Source: Streptomyces roseochromogenus subsp. oscitans DS 12.976 (GTDB taxonomy: Bacteria; Actinomycetota; Actinomycetes; Streptomycetales; Streptomycetaceae). From it: a stretch of 41,690 nt of DNA. Location of the stretch: the NCBI RefSeq assembly GCF_000497445.1, contig NZ_CM002285.1, positions 8,151,685 through 8,193,374 on the forward strand, given 5' to 3'. The notes under the pieces were generated by a model, which searched no databases, was not told where the DNA came from, and saw nothing but the letters and a program-made list of their open reading frames with translations. Of the stretch, positions 7,840 through 16,102 are shown in pieces. How positions within the stretch are numbered: the stretch's first letter is position 1; each line of letters opens with the position of its first letter. Position numbers and translations under genes: made by a program.

Positions 7840-7887
7840 ACACCGGTCCGGTGTCCCGTTGACACCGGGTGCCAGGGCTTCTAGCGT
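7840..7887 (+). promoter_or_regulatory. Housekeeping-type promoter of the SDR operon with adjacent dyad
   Basis: TTGACA at 7859-7864 and TAGCGT at 7882-7887 are separated by 17 bp, a near-ideal vegetative sigma promoter, with transcription expected near 7894. An inverted repeat ACACCGG-T-CCGGTGT (7840-7854) ends four bases before the -35 box and may bind a regulator. Confidence 0.65.
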
Positions 7888-7981
7888 CACGTGTGCTGAA
7901 GGTACTAAGCGGTCGCTCACCGCACCAGACGGGCTCTCTCAAGAGCCAGACATGTTCTCTCAAGGGCGAGGAGAAGCAGCA

Positions 7982-8743
7982 ATGTCCACCACTGAACAGC
8001 GGGTCGCGATCGTCACCGGCGCGGCGCGCGGCATCGGCGCCGCCACCGCCGTACGGCTGGCCGCCGAAGGCCGCGCGGTCGCCGTCATCGACTTGGACGA
8101 GGCCGCCTGCAAGGACACCGTCGAGAAGATCACCGCAGCCGGCGGCAAGGCGATCGCGGTCGGCGCCGACGTCTCCGACGAGGCCCAGGTCGAGGCCGCC
8201 GTCGCCCGGATCGCCGAGGAGCTGGGCGCCCCGACGATCCTGGTCAACAACGCGGGCGTGCTCCGTGACAACCTGCTGTTCAAGATGAGCGTCTCCGACT
8301 GGGACACCGTCATGAACGTCCATCTGCGCGGCTCGTTCCTGATGACCAAGGCCGTCCAGAAGCACATGGTCGACGCGGGCTTCGGCCGGATCGTCAACCT
8401 CTCCTCGTCCTCGGCGCTCGGCAACCGCGGCCAGGTCAACTACTCCGCCGCCAAGGCCGGCCTGCAGGGCTTCACCAAGACCCTCGCCATCGAGCTGGGC
8501 AAGTTCGGCATCACCGCCAACGCCGTCGCCCCGGGCTTCATCGCCACCGAGATGACCAAGGCCACCGCCGACCGCGTCAAGATGGACTTCGACGACTTCA
8601 AGAAGGCCGCCGCCACCCAGATCCCCGTGCAGCGCGTCGGCGAGCCCGAGGACATCGCCAACGCCATCGCCTTCTTCACCGGCGAGGCGGCCGGCTTCGT
8701 CTCCGGCCAGGTGCTGTACGTCGCCGGCGGACCGCTCAACTGA
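7982..8743 (+). CDS. fabG: 3-oxoacyl-ACP reductase-type SDR (FabG-like)
   Basis: The product is 253 aa, a classical short-chain dehydrogenase. The NADP(H) site 'TGAARGIG' is near residue 13, 'NNAG' near residue 88, and the catalytic Ser and 'YSAAK' near residues 141-158. The FabG reaction reduces 3-oxoacyl-ACP to 3-hydroxyacyl-ACP in fatty-acid synthesis. Streptomyces carry several paralogues, and this copy is not in the main fab cluster, so its substrate may differ. GGAGAAG precedes the ATG. It is the first gene of a two-gene operon; the next SDR starts 11 bases after its stop, and a strong terminator follows that gene. Confidence 0.88.
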   Translation: MSTTEQRVAIVTGAARGIGAATAVRLAAEGRAVAVIDLDEAACKDTVEKITAAGGKAIAVGADVSDEAQVEAAVARIAEELGAPTILVNNAGVLRDNLLFKMSVSDWDTVMNVHLRGSFLMTKAVQKHMVDAGFGRIVNLSSSSALGNRGQVNYSAAKAGLQGFTKTLAIELGKFGITANAVAPGFIATEMTKATADRVKMDFDDFKKAAATQIPVQRVGEPEDIANAIAFFTGEAAGFVSGQVLYVAGGPLN

Positions 8744-8754
8744 GGAACAGGTAC

Positions 8755-9525
8755 ATGACTTCCGCTGAACTCCCCGAGCTCTCGGGCAAGGCCGCCCTCG
8801 TCACGGGCGCCAGCCGCGGTATCGGCTACGGCATCGCCGACGCGCTCGTCGCCCGCGGCGACCGCGTGTGCATCACGGGCCGTAACGAGGACGCCCTGAA
8901 GGAGGCCGTCGAGAAGCTCGGCTCCGACCGGGTTATCGGCGTCGCCGGCAAGGCGCACGACCTGGACCACCAGGCCGAGGTCGTCGAGCGCACCATGCAG
9001 GCCTTCGGCCGTGTCGACTTCCTGATCAACAACGCGGGCACCAACCCGGTGTTCGGGCCGATCGCCGACCTGGACCTGAACGTCGCCCGCAAGGTCTTCG
9101 AGACCAACGTGATCTCCGCACTCGGCTTCGCCCAGAAGACCTGGCACGCCTGGCAGAAGGACAACGGCGGCGCGATCGTCAACATCGCCTCGATCGCGGG
9201 CCTCGCCCCCTCGCCGTTCATCGGCGCCTACGGTGTCAGCAAGGCCGCGATGATCAACCTGACCCAGCAGCTGGCGCACGAGTTCGCGCCGAAGGTGCGC
9301 GTCAACGCGATCGCCCCGGCCGTCGTCAAGACCAAGTTCGCCCAGGCCCTGTACGAGAACCGCGAGGAGGAGGCGGCCGCCGCCTACCCGCTGGGCCGGC
9401 TCGGCGTGCCCTCCGACATCGGCGGGGCCGCGGCCTTCCTCACCTCGGGACAGTCCGACTGGATCACCGGTCAGACGCTCGTCGTGGACGGCGGCATCTT
9501 CCTGAACGCCGGCGTCGGGGCCTGA
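8755..9525 (+). CDS. SDR-family oxidoreductase, second gene of the fabG-like operon
   Basis: The product is 256 aa. It has the SDR motifs 'TGASRGIGYG' near residue 18, 'NNAGTNPVFG' near residue 92 and 'YGVSKAA' near residue 159 after the catalytic serine in 'NIASIAG'. 'SDWITGQTLVVDGG' near residue 235 is a typical C-terminal SDR motif. The protein is a soluble NAD(P)-dependent reductase or dehydrogenase of unknown substrate. Its place 11 bp after a FabG-like gene suggests both act on the same acyl or carbonyl pathway. AGGAACAG before the ATG is an acceptable ribosome site. Confidence 0.88.
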   Translation: MTSAELPELSGKAALVTGASRGIGYGIADALVARGDRVCITGRNEDALKEAVEKLGSDRVIGVAGKAHDLDHQAEVVERTMQAFGRVDFLINNAGTNPVFGPIADLDLNVARKVFETNVISALGFAQKTWHAWQKDNGGAIVNIASIAGLAPSPFIGAYGVSKAAMINLTQQLAHEFAPKVRVNAIAPAVVKTKFAQALYENREEEAAAAYPLGRLGVPSDIGGAAAFLTSGQSDWITGQTLVVDGGIFLNAGVGA

Positions 9526-9532
9526 GCAAACC

Positions 9533-9570
9533 TTCCGGGCGCCGATTTTCGGACGGATCGGCGCCCGGAA
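9533..9570 (+). terminator. Strong terminator of the SDR operon
   Basis: A perfect 14-bp stem TTCCGGGCGCCGAT (9533-9546) pairs with 9557-9570 around a 10-base loop. It begins seven bases after the stop of the second SDR gene. There is no T run, as is common in Streptomyces. Confidence 0.8.
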
Positions 9571-9580
9571 CACCCCACCG

Positions 9581-9597
9581 AGTCCGCACAGCGGACT
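9581..9597. promoter_or_regulatory. Short dyad between the SDR operon and the binding-protein gene
   Basis: AGTCCGC-ACA-GCGGACT is a 7-bp inverted repeat 11 bases after the terminator. It could be an operator for the lipoprotein gene at 9715 or a second hairpin. A weak promoter, TTCAGG at 9649 and TATCGT at 9671 (16-bp spacer), lies between it and that gene. Confidence 0.35.
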
Positions 9598-9714
9598 GAC
9601 AACGTCGTCAAAAGCAAAATCGATCAAGAAGTCCTCTTTCAGCGGAGGTTCAGGCGCTCGAACGCTGCGGTATCGTCTGCCGACCCTTGGTATGGCAGAT
9701 CGAGGAGCGTGCGC

Positions 9715-11292
9715 GTGTTCAACCGGAACCGATTCCTGCGGAGAGTCGCGGCGATCGCGTCCATGTCCCTGGTGGCCGGCTGCGGTCTGCTGTCCAGCGG
9801 CGAGAGCGGCAACAAGGGGCCGATCGTCGTGGGCACCACCAGCGCCCCCAGCACGCTGGACCCCGCCGGTGCCTGGGACGGCTCCTGGGAGCTGTACCGC
9901 AACATCTTCCAGACGTTGCTCGCCTACCCCAACGGCGCCACCACCCCCCAGCCCGACGCCGCCCAGAGCTGCTCCTTCACCGACTCCTCAAGCCGCACCT
10001 ACCGCTGCACGCTGCGCTCGGGCCTGAAGTTCGCCGACGGCGCCGCGCTGAACGCCCAGGACGTCAAGTACTCCATCGACCGCATCCGCAAGATCAACGC
10101 CCCGGGCGGCCCCGCCGGTCTGCTCGGCAGCCTGGACCGGGTGCAGGCGCTCGGCGACCGCGAGGTCGTCTTCCAGCTCAACCAGTCCGACGCCACCTTC
10201 CCCTTCGTGCTGGCCACCCCCGCCATGTCGATCGTGGACCCGGACGACTACCCGGCCGACTCCCTGCGCAAGGACGACACGGTCTACGGCTCCGGACCGT
10301 ACGAGCTGAAGTCCTACGACGAGGGCAAGCAGGCCGTCCTCGTCGGCAACGGGAACTACCAGGGCTTCGCCAAGCGGCAGAACGACGCGGTGACCATCCG
10401 CTACTTCCAGGACTCGGCCGAGATGGTCAAGGCGCTGCGCGCCAAGCAGATCGACGTCACCTACCGCGGCCTCGCCGCCGACGACATCGTCGCCCTCCAG
10501 CAGCACGGCAACAGCAACCTCCAGCTGGTCGACGGCACCGGCACCGACATCAGCTATCTCGTGTTCAACCCCAAGGACCCCTGGGCCAAGCAGCCCGCCG
10601 TCCGCAAGGCCATCGCCCAGATCGTCGACCGGGGTGCCATCGCGCACAAGGTCTACAAGGACACCGTCGACCCGCTGTACTCGATGGTCCCCAAGGGCCT
10701 GACCGGACACACCACCGGCTTCTTCGACGACTACGGCGACCCGAGTGTGCCCAAGGCCCGCAAGATCCTCTCCGACGCGGGCATCCACCAGCCCGTCCCG
10801 CTCACCCTCTGGTACACCACCGACCGCTACGGCTCCGAGACGGCGCTGATGTTCCAGGAGCTGAAGCGGCAGCTGGAGGGCTCCGGCCTGTTCACGATCA
10901 CGCTCAAGAGCCGCCCCTGGAAGACCTACGTGGTCGGCTACCAGAACGGCGAGTACCCGGTCTTCGGCCGCGGCTGGTTCCCGGACTTCCCCGACGCGGA
11001 CAACTTCATCGCCCCCTTCGTCGGCGACCACAACGCGCTCGGTACGCCGTATCCGTCCAAGGAGATCACCGACAAGCTGCTGCCCCACTCACGCGCGGAG
11101 AGCGACCGAGCCCAGACGGTCAAGGACATGGAACAGGCCCAGCAGATCCTCGTGGACGACGCCCGGCTGATCCCGCTGTGGCAGGGCCGGCAGTTCATCG
11201 CCGCCAGCGAGGACATCTCCGGCGGAGAGCAGGCTCTCGACCCGTCGACGATCATGACGATGTGGGCACTGCACCGCAAGACCAGCTGGTGA
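9715..11292 (+). CDS. Family 5 (peptide/nickel type) ABC substrate-binding lipoprotein
   Basis: The product is 525 aa from the GTG at 9715. GAGGAG at 9702-9707 is seven bases from this GTG but only one base from the GTG at 9709, which decides the start. The N-terminus is a lipoprotein signal with basic 'NRNRFLRR' and lipobox 'LVAGC' near residue 23. The rest is an SBP_bac_5 domain ('TTSAPSTLDPAGAWDGSWEL', 'FADGAALNAQDVKYSIDRI', 'NPKDPWAKQPAVRKAIAQIVDR'). It should capture oligopeptides or similar solutes outside the membrane. No permease or ATPase gene is next to it, so it is an orphan receptor or works with a distant transporter. Confidence 0.9.
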   Translation: MFNRNRFLRRVAAIASMSLVAGCGLLSSGESGNKGPIVVGTTSAPSTLDPAGAWDGSWELYRNIFQTLLAYPNGATTPQPDAAQSCSFTDSSSRTYRCTLRSGLKFADGAALNAQDVKYSIDRIRKINAPGGPAGLLGSLDRVQALGDREVVFQLNQSDATFPFVLATPAMSIVDPDDYPADSLRKDDTVYGSGPYELKSYDEGKQAVLVGNGNYQGFAKRQNDAVTIRYFQDSAEMVKALRAKQIDVTYRGLAADDIVALQQHGNSNLQLVDGTGTDISYLVFNPKDPWAKQPAVRKAIAQIVDRGAIAHKVYKDTVDPLYSMVPKGLTGHTTGFFDDYGDPSVPKARKILSDAGIHQPVPLTLWYTTDRYGSETALMFQELKRQLEGSGLFTITLKSRPWKTYVVGYQNGEYPVFGRGWFPDFPDADNFIAPFVGDHNALGTPYPSKEITDKLLPHSRAESDRAQTVKDMEQAQQILVDDARLIPLWQGRQFIAASEDISGGEQALDPSTIMTMWALHRKTSW

Positions 11293-11390
11293 ATCCCCCT
11301 TGTGGCACCGGTTGTCAGTGGTCGCCTGTAGGTTCTGAATCCTGCAAGTGACCGCACGCCGTAGTTGATCCACACTGTGAGGATGTTGAC

Positions 11391-12074
11391 GTGACCGACA
11401 TCGCCATGCTGCCCGAGTCCTGGCGCGGGGTTCTGGGCGACGAGCTGCAGCAGCCCTACTTCAAGGAGCTGACCGAGTTCGTCGAGGAGGAGCGGGCGAA
11501 GGGTCCCGTGTACCCGCCGCGCGAGGAGGTCTTCGCCGCGCTGGCGGCGACGCCGTACGACAAGGTCAAGGTCCTGGTCCTCGGCCAGGACCCGTACCAC
11601 GGCGAGGGCCAGGGCCACGGCCTGTGCTTCTCGGTCCGCCCCGGCGTGAAGACCCCGCCCTCCCTGCGGAACATCTACAAGGAGATCAAGGAAGAGCTGG
11701 GCCTGCCCGTCCCGGACAACGGCTATCTGATGCCGTGGGCCGAGCAGGGCGTCCTGCTGCTGAACGCGGTGCTGACCGTCCGGGCCGGTGAGGCCAACTC
11801 GCACAAGGGCAAGGGCTGGGAGAAGTTCACGGACGCCGTGATCCGCGCGGTGGTCTCCCGGCCCGATCCGGCGGTCTTCGTCCTCTGGGGCAACTACGCG
11901 CAGAAGAAGCTGCCGCTCATCGACGAGAAGCGGCACGCGGTGGTCAAGGGCGCGCACCCCTCCCCCCTCTCCGCGAAGAAGTTCTTCGGCTCCCGCCCGT
12001 TCACCCAGATCAACGAGGCGATCGCATCGCAGGGCCACGAGCCGGTCGACTGGCGGATCCCGAACCTGGGCTGA
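11391..12074 (+). CDS. ung: Uracil-DNA glycosylase, family 1
   Basis: The product is 227 aa, the usual length. It removes uracil from DNA, the first step of base excision repair. The water-activating Asp is D67 in 'GQDPYHGEGQGHGLCFSV', and the second motif is 'HPSPLSAKKFFG' with H189. The start is a GTG at 11391 with GTGAGGATG upstream. TTGTCA at 11312 with CTGAAT 17 bp further is a possible promoter. The gene stands alone and is followed by a dispersed GC-rich repeat. Some Streptomyces have a second ung gene elsewhere; that cannot be judged here. Confidence 0.95.
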   Translation: MTDIAMLPESWRGVLGDELQQPYFKELTEFVEEERAKGPVYPPREEVFAALAATPYDKVKVLVLGQDPYHGEGQGHGLCFSVRPGVKTPPSLRNIYKEIKEELGLPVPDNGYLMPWAEQGVLLLNAVLTVRAGEANSHKGKGWEKFTDAVIRAVVSRPDPAVFVLWGNYAQKKLPLIDEKRHAVVKGAHPSPLSAKKFFGSRPFTQINEAIASQGHEPVDWRIPNLG

Positions 12075-12116
12075 GGGGCGACAGGGGCGGTGGAGCGAGG
12101 GGCACTACAGCTCCCC

Positions 12117-12160
12117 AGGGGGCGCGGGGAACTGCGCGACCAGCCACAACGGACCCGCAG
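12117..12160 (+). repeat. Dispersed GC-rich intergenic repeat, copy B
   Basis: This is the best copy of a 41-44 bp repeat. It begins GGGGCGCGGGGAACTGCG and continues through CGACCAGCCACAACGG to CCGCAG. The other copies are at 2569 (same strand), 12790 and 17713 (opposite strand) and 30299 (opposite strand, long form). Each lies just 3' of a gene, here 42 bp after ung. I know this element as frequent in Streptomyces genomes; I know of no accepted function. Confidence 0.8.
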
Positions 12161-12263
12161 CGGCCCACCGGCCGACACCGCAACGGCGCAGCCTGACCCG
12201 CAATCCCGATGCTGCCGATTACCGTCGGGAGCGGAAAACCCCGCAAACCCCCGGAGGGCACCC

Positions 12264-12743
12264 GTGGCGGAGCAACAAGAGCAGCCGGCACCGGACGCCA
12301 TGCTGACGCGGATCGGGCAGGTCGTGATGCTGCACCACGGCGGCGACCGCGAGGAGGCCCGCCGCCGCTTCCTCGACCTGTGGACGGAGCTCGGCGAGGC
12401 CGGCAACCCGCTGCACCGCTGCACCCTGGCCCACTACCTGGCGGACACCCACGACGACCCGGAGGACGAACTCGCCTGGGATCTCAGGGCGTTGTCCGCG
12501 GCGGAGGAGTTGACCGACGGGCCCGAAGACCCCGGTGGCGACCCGCTGAGCATCCGGGGCTTCTTCCCCTCCCTGCATCTCAATCTGGCCGCGGATTACG
12601 TCAAACTGGGCCGCCCCGAAGCCGCCCGAAGCCATTTGCGCCGGGCCCGCCGGGCCGCCGGCGCTCTGGCCGACGACGGTTATGGGGACGGGGTCAGGGC
12701 TGCGATCGGCCGGCTGGAGCTGCGATTGGGGGAGGTCGGCTAG
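12264..12743 (+). CDS. Small helical, TPR-like protein
   Basis: The product is 159 aa from a GTG at 12264 with GGAGGGCAC just upstream; the open frame continues further 5' but without a signal. The sequence is mostly helical. Helix pairs such as 'EEARRRFLDLWTELGEAGNP', 'HRCTLAHYLADTHDDPEDEL' and 'LNLAADYVKLGRPEAARSHL' resemble tetratricopeptide repeats. TPR proteins mediate protein-protein contact in the cytoplasm; no partner is evident. The gene converges with a lipoprotein gene, with a dispersed repeat between them. Confidence 0.75.
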   Translation: MAEQQEQPAPDAMLTRIGQVVMLHHGGDREEARRRFLDLWTELGEAGNPLHRCTLAHYLADTHDDPEDELAWDLRALSAAEELTDGPEDPGGDPLSIRGFFPSLHLNLAADYVKLGRPEAARSHLRRARRAAGALADDGYGDGVRAAIGRLELRLGEVG

Positions 12744-12789
12744 GCGCGCGGGGGGTTGTGCCGCGCTGTGTCATCAGGCGTCTGCTGCG

Positions 12790-12832
12790 CCGTTGTGGCT
12801 GGTCACGCAGTTCCCCGCGCCCTCAGGGAAGC
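12790..12832 (-). repeat. Dispersed GC-rich intergenic repeat, copy C
   Basis: This is the reverse complement of the family described at 12117 (CGTTGTGGCTGGTCACGCAG then TTCCCCGCGCCCT), with one internal change (TCACG for TCGCG). It lies between the convergent ends of the TPR-like gene and the lipoprotein gene. Confidence 0.7.
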
Positions 12833-12849
12833 CGCCCGGCCGGCGCCTG

Positions 12850-13323
12850 TCAGTGGCCGTATGTCCGGTCGCAGATCTGGGACTCGGGGCTGTCCTCCCG
12901 CCAGCCGCCGTACTGCCTGCCGAGGGCGCACACGCCCGGGGCTTTCGGGGCCGGGTTCGGCAGGACCGGGGCGTTGGTGTGTGGCTGCGGGGGGATCTCG
13001 GGGTGAGGGCGTGGGTGTGGGGGAGCGGCTGGGGCGACCGGTGGCCGATGGGTGACCGGGGGCGCCTCGGCCGGGCGCCGCGGGGAGGGCGGAGCCGGGT
13101 GCTTCGGATGCCGGGACGGGCCGGTCATCTCCAGGGCCTCCCGAGCCGGTGCCTGCACCACCCGGGGCTCCGCGCTGCCGTCCGGGCGGGGCACCGCCGG
13201 CAGCGCGGGTGTCGGGTAAGGGGGCGGTGCGGAGGTCGCCGGATGCTGTAGCGTCACACAGCCGGCGAGGGCCGAGACGGCCACGGTGACCAGGAGCGCT
13301 GCGGTGGTCGTCATTCGATGCAC
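12850..13323 (-). CDS. Proline-rich lipoprotein with a C-terminal two-cysteine motif
   Basis: The product is about 157 aa from a GTG at 13323; an ATG at 13314 three codons later is equally possible. Neither has a strong ribosome site. The N-terminus is a lipoprotein signal with lipobox 'LAGC' near residue 22. Residues about 30-130 are a disordered Pro/His/Arg-rich linker. The last 27 residues form a compact motif, 'VCALGRQYGGWREDSPESQI' followed by C and 'DRTYGH', with two cysteines. I recall similar tails in other Streptomyces surface proteins, but the function is unknown. The protein is probably anchored outside the membrane. Confidence 0.7.
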   Translation of the reverse strand: MHRMTTTAALLVTVAVSALAGCVTLQHPATSAPPPYPTPALPAVPRPDGSAEPRVVQAPAREALEMTGPSRHPKHPAPPSPRRPAEAPPVTHRPPVAPAAPPHPRPHPEIPPQPHTNAPVLPNPAPKAPGVCALGRQYGGWREDSPESQICDRTYGH

Positions 13324-13379
13324 CCGCGCAACTCTGCTGGGTCGGCCCCCGGCTTGGCAGCAGGGAGCCGACGGTGACG

Positions 13380-13418
13380 CCCCCGCACGGGTGATCTCGT
13401 GCCCCGTACGGGGGTTTT
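13380..13418 (+). terminator. Hairpin followed by a T run
   Basis: CCCCCGCACGGG (13380-13391) pairs with CCCGTACGGGGG (13403-13414) with one mismatch and an 11-base loop, and TTTT follows at 13415-13418. The shape is that of a rho-independent terminator reading left to right, yet no plus-strand gene ends nearby. It may also end the minus-strand TetR transcript. Confidence 0.5.
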
Positions 13419-13480
13419 CGCGGTATCGAGGGTGACGTCCGGCCGCCGCTGTCGCCGTCGGTCCACGGGGCCGTCGTCGT

Positions 13481-14053
13481 TCACCGGCCCAGCATGCCGG
13501 CCAGCAACTCCCGCAGGCCCGCGCGCACTTCCGCCAGGCCAGGCACTTCGGCGCTGAACGAACCCGCCGCGCACGAGAACATCAACCCGTCGGCCCAGGC
13601 GACCAGGGACAGCACATGCCGGGCCGGATCGGGCGAGCCCACGGCGGTGAGCAGCGCGGCAAGCTGTTCCTCGAAGACGGCACCGGTCCGGTCGTAGAAG
13701 GCCCGCAGCTCGGGGCGGCGGGTGGCCTCCAAGGCGAGTTCGTACCGGGCGATCAGCAGCTCGCGGCCCTCCGTCAGCGAGCGGTGCACGGCGAGCGCCA
13801 GCCCGTCGGCCAGCGCGTCGGGACCGGCGCTCGGATCCGGCATCTCCGTCACCTCCAGCACCCGTGCCTCGCGCTCGGCATGCCGCCGTACCGCGAGTTC
13901 CAGCAGCGCCTGCCGGGTGCGGGCCACGTTCGAGGTCGAGCCGAGCGGCAGCCCGGCCGTCTCGTCCACGGCGCGGTGCGTCAGCCCGCGCATCCCGCGC
14001 TCGGCGAGCAGCGCCAGTGCGGCGTCGGCGACCACATCGGCGCGGGAGGCGCT
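13481..14053 (-). pseudogene. TetR/AcrR-family regulator lacking its 5' end
   Basis: About 190 residues are readable. The start of the conserved part is 'SRADVVADAALALLAERGMR', with the helix-turn-helix 'LTHRAVDETAGLPLGSTSNV' close behind. The C-terminal ligand domain is complete up to the stop at 13481. Homology ends abruptly near 14053, where the sequence turns into the inside of the divergent monooxygenase gene. The native start codon and promoter are missing. A GTG at 14035 could still give a protein of 184 aa with most of the DNA-binding domain, so residual function is possible if it is transcribed. TetR proteins of this type usually repress the divergent flavin enzyme. Confidence 0.65.
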
Positions 14054-14055
14054 GG

Positions 14056-15180
14056 GGGGCGGCGGCCCTGCACGGCAAAGGCTGGGACGTGACCGTGCTG
14101 GAGCGGGCGCCCTCCCTGGCCCCGGTCGGCGCGGCCATCTCCCTCGCCCCGAACGCCCTGCGCGCCCTCGACGTGCTCGGCATCGGTGACGAGATCCGCG
14201 ACCTCGCCGCCTGGCAGGGCGGTGGGGGAGGGCTGCGCACTCCGGGCGGGCGCTGGCTCTCCCGCTCCAGCGCCGAGGCGGCCGCCGCCCGCTTCGGCGG
14301 GCCACTGGTCCTGCTCTCCCGCGCCACCCTGGTCGACCGGCTCGCCGCCCTGCTCCCGCCCGGCGCCGTCCGCACCGCGGCCGCCGCGACCCTCGCCGAC
14401 CCCGGGGACAGCCGGCGGCCCGCCCGGGTGAGTGTGGGCGGACAGGAGCTGGAGGCCGGGCTGGTGGTCGGCGCAGACGGCATCAACTCCCGTGTCCGCA
14501 GGGCTCTTTTCCCGCTCCACCCCGGCCCGGTGTACGCGGGGTTCACCACCTGGCGGGTGCTGATCCCGGTGCCCGGCGCGGAGTTCGCCTCGCACGAGAC
14601 CTGGGGCCGGGGCCGGATCTGGGGCACGCAACCGCTCAAGGACGGCCGCGTCTACGCCTACGCGGCCGCCATGACCCCGGCGGGCGAGCGGGCGCCGGAC
14701 GATGAGAAGGCCGAACTCCTGCGCCGGTTCGGCGACTGGCACGACCCCGTCCCGGCCGTTCTCGCCGCCGCCCGCCCCGAGGACGTGCTCCGGCACGACG
14801 TCCACCACATCGCCACGCCCCTGCCCTCCCACCACGTGGGCCGGGTCGCCCTGCTCGGGGACGCCGCCCACGCCATGCCGCCGACCCTCGGCCAGGGCGG
14901 CAACCAGGCCATCGAGGACGCCATCGTGCTCGCACACCACAGCGACGACCTGGCCGCGTACACCGCCGCCCGCCTCCCGCGCACCACCGCGATCGCCCGC
15001 CAGGCCGTCAGGGCCGCCCGCCTGAACATGACCGGCAACCCCGCCGCCGTCGCCGTACGCGACATCGCGATCGCGGCCCTGTCGAAGGCCGGACCCGCGC
15101 TCTTCCTGCACGGCTTCGACGGCATCGCCGACTGGCGGCCCCCGTATGCTGCCGGGGAAGCCATCGCAGGAAAGCCGTAG
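14056..15180 (+). pseudogene. FAD-dependent monooxygenase lacking its N-terminal FAD motif
   Basis: Readable homology starts at 'AAALHGKGWDVTVLERAPSL', which is the second half of the first Rossmann unit. It continues with 'VGADGINSRVRRALF' (near 14470) and 'RVALLGDAAHAMPPTLGQGG' (near 14845), the GD motif that binds FAD ribityl. The first strand and the GxGxxG loop are absent, with about the first 15-20 residues. The frame stays open upstream, but only because it reads the antisense of the TetR gene. Without the dinucleotide loop the enzyme should not bind FAD well. Aromatic-ring hydroxylation is the usual activity of this family. The 3' end lies 10 bp before the next gene. Confidence 0.7.
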
Positions 15181-15190
15181 GGGAGAGCAC

Positions 15191-16102
15191 GTGAAGGTCG
15201 GCTGCATCGGACTCGGGGACATCGCGCAGAAGGCATACCTGCCGGTGCTGGGCGCTCAGCCGGGGATCGACCTGCATCTGCAGACCCGGACGCCCGCCAC
15301 CCTCGACCGGGTCGCGGACACCCTGCACCTGCCCGCCGACCGGCGGCACAGCACGCTCGACTCCCTGCTCGCGGCGGGCCTCGACGCGGCCTTCGTGCAC
15401 GCGCCGACCGCCGTCCACCCCGAGATCGTCACCCGGCTGCTCCAGGCGGGCGTACCGACGTACGTGGACAAGCCGTTCGCCTACGAACTCGCCGACTCCG
15501 AACGGCTGGTGAGTCTCGCCGAGGAGCGCGGGGTCTCCCTCTCCGTCGGCTTCAACCGCCGGTACGCGCCCGGGTACGCGCAGTGCCTGGAGCACCCGCG
15601 CGAGCTGATCCTCATGCAGAAGAACCGCATCGGGCTGCCCGAGGATCCGCGCTCGATGATCCTGGACGACTTCATCCATGTCGTCGACACCCTGCGGTTC
15701 CTGGTGCCAGGGCCGGTCGACGACGTCACCGTGCGCGCCCGTGTCGCGGACGGACTGCTGCACCACGTGGTGCTCCAGCTCGGCGGCGACGGCTTCACCG
15801 CGCTCGGTGTGATGAACCGGCTCAGCGGCTCCACGGAGGAGATCCTGGAGGTCTCCGGGCAGGACACCAAGCGTCAGGTGCTCAACCTCGCCGAGGTGAT
15901 CGACCACAAGGGCCAGCCGACCGTGCGCCGCCGGGGCGACTGGGTGCCGGTGGCCCGGCAGCGCGGCATCGAGCAGGCGGCCCTGGCCTTCCTCGACGCC
16001 GTGCGCGCCGGGAAGGTGCTCAGCGCCCGGGACGCGCTGGCGACTCATGAACTGTGCGAGCGGGTGGTACGAGCGGTTCAGGACCGCTGCGCCGCAGCCT
16101 GA
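15191..16102 (+). CDS. Gfo/Idh/MocA-family oxidoreductase
   Basis: The product is 303 aa from a GTG at 15191 with GGGGAGAG upstream. Residues 1-120 form an NAD(P)-binding Rossmann domain ('GCIGLGDIAQKAYLPVL'). 'YVDKPFAYELADSERLV' near residue 95 replaces the family's EKP signature with DKP. Residues 125-300 form the C-terminal substrate domain. Such enzymes oxidise or reduce sugars, inositols or related compounds. It probably shared a transcript with the damaged monooxygenase gene before it. Its last 83 bases overlap the convergent lnt gene. Confidence 0.85.
   Translation: MKVGCIGLGDIAQKAYLPVLGAQPGIDLHLQTRTPATLDRVADTLHLPADRRHSTLDSLLAAGLDAAFVHAPTAVHPEIVTRLLQAGVPTYVDKPFAYELADSERLVSLAEERGVSLSVGFNRRYAPGYAQCLEHPRELILMQKNRIGLPEDPRSMILDDFIHVVDTLRFLVPGPVDDVTVRARVADGLLHHVVLQLGGDGFTALGVMNRLSGSTEEILEVSGQDTKRQVLNLAEVIDHKGQPTVRRRGDWVPVARQRGIEQAALAFLDAVRAGKVLSARDALATHELCERVVRAVQDRCAAA

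Noticed and set aside
14020..14070. A peptide resembling the FAD loop (GAGGAGG) can be read just before the monooxygenase homology if one G is added to the run at 14054-14059.
   Set aside because: There is no in-frame start codon nearby, and the same DNA is the antisense of well-conserved TetR residues. A deletion junction explains the data better.
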